Assembly: GCA_019915015.1 (NCBI GenBank)
Contig: JAHBBC010000036.1
Location: 186,001 to 250,000, forward strand
Direction of reading: 5' to 3'
DNA from: Auriscalpium vulgare
Taxonomy: Eukaryota; Basidiomycota; Agaricomycetes; Russulales; Auriscalpiaceae
Length of the DNA stretch: 64,000 bases
Shown piece by piece: positions 63,619-64,000 of this stretch; the stretch's first letter is position 1, and each line of letters starts with the position of its first letter. A program made the position numbers and the translations under genes. The notes under the pieces are model-generated. The model was given only the letters and a program-made list of their open reading frames with translations. It had not been told where the DNA came from and did no database searches.

Positions 63619-64000
63619 ATGGCCCCGACGAGTCCATCAGGCAGTCAGAGCTCGAACACGGGCGCTCCGCCGGGCGGGGGCAACCCAGACCCGAGCACCG
63701 GCGACTCGAAAACGGACGCACCGACGCACTGGACACTCACGGCGTCGGACTTCGATAGCACACGCTACACCAACCTCTTCCGTCTCCCCCACAAACTCAC
63801 GCCGACAAATTACATTGCATGGAGCACCAACATCCAATCCGCTCTCGACACCGTCGACCTCTTCGACTACGCGACCGATACCGTCCCGTTTCCGGACCCG
63901 AGCTCATATCCGAAGCAGTCCAACACGTGGCGCCGAGTCAGCGCACTCGTCAAGACGATACTGACGTCGAATATGACGGAGGAGGTGGTCGCCCAAGTGG
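63619..64000 (+). CDS. gag: Copia-type retrotransposon Gag, 5' part
   Basis: ATG 63619 opens MAPTSPSGSQSSNTGAPPGG and runs without a stop off the right edge. After a Pro/Gly/Thr-rich head comes the gag signature of Ty1/copia elements in fungi: FRLPHKLTPTNYIAWSTNIQ, SALDTVDLFDYATDTVPFPD, then WRRVSALVKTILTSNMTEEV. The zinc knuckle, protease, integrase and reverse transcriptase would lie beyond the window. It is in the same orientation as the primer-binding site. The visible part is intact, so the element may be young. Confidence 0.8.
   Translation, partial: MAPTSPSGSQSSNTGAPPGGGNPDPSTGDSKTDAPTHWTLTASDFDSTRYTNLFRLPHKLTPTNYIAWSTNIQSALDTVDLFDYATDTVPFPDPSSYPKQSNTWRRVSALVKTILTSNMTEEVVAQV

Overview
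The window looks like a filamentous basidiomycete, most likely an Agaricomycete. Genes are GC-rich and cut by many short introns (about 44-75 bases, mostly GTGCGT/GTAAGT-type donors, CTGAC-like branch points and CAG/TAG acceptors). The families present are typical of that class: a KDZ-associated cysteine-cluster protein, DUF6535 membrane proteins, a DUF2235-WD40 protein, Zn2Cys6 regulators and a copia retrotransposon. Calls rest on reading the translation and splice sites by eye; no database search was run.

Layout. 0-15 kb is repeat-rich and decayed: a partial gene at the left edge, a 5'-truncated KDZ-associated gene (1.5-3.0 kb), an unknown minus-strand gene (3.2-4.5 kb), two inverted GC-rich repeats (5.3-5.7 and 8.05-8.37 kb) flanking broken pieces of a family-2 glycosyltransferase and an ADAM-type metalloprotease, two minisatellites (8.46-8.87 and 9.18-9.49 kb), a tRNA-like element, and a DUF6535 pseudogene (11.2-14.0 kb).

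16-39 kb is the gene-dense core, mostly intact: trehalose-6-phosphate phosphatase TPS2 (11 exons), two tandem paralogous Zn2Cys6 transcription factors (20.3-23.6 and 24.4-27.6 kb), an Sds23-type CBS-domain protein (11 exons), cystathionine gamma-synthase (4 exons), an unknown acidic protein, an F-box-like protein and a metaxin-like mitochondrial import subunit.

39-50 kb is an accessory cluster: a DUF2235 lipase-like domain followed by seven WD40 repeats (a TGA codon separates the two parts), an intact single-exon DUF6535 membrane protein, and a second DUF2235 gene with a decayed WD40 tail. 51-54 kb holds an SDR oxidoreductase with 9-, 16- and 19-base microexons, then a decayed remnant and a small unknown gene.

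54-61.4 kb has three paralogues of a small hydrophilic family, all sharing a 23-base microexon and each carrying a lesion. Among them sits the most interesting locus: a secreted precursor (58.6-59.6 kb) with a signal peptide and five near-identical 25-residue peptides separated by Lys-Arg sites. Each peptide is encoded by its own exon, and each Lys-Arg site is rebuilt across a splice junction. This looks like a Kex2-processed multi-peptide precursor. 62-64 kb holds a PHD-chromodomain gene whose 5' end is cut off by a copia LTR retrotransposon; the start of its gag gene ends the window.
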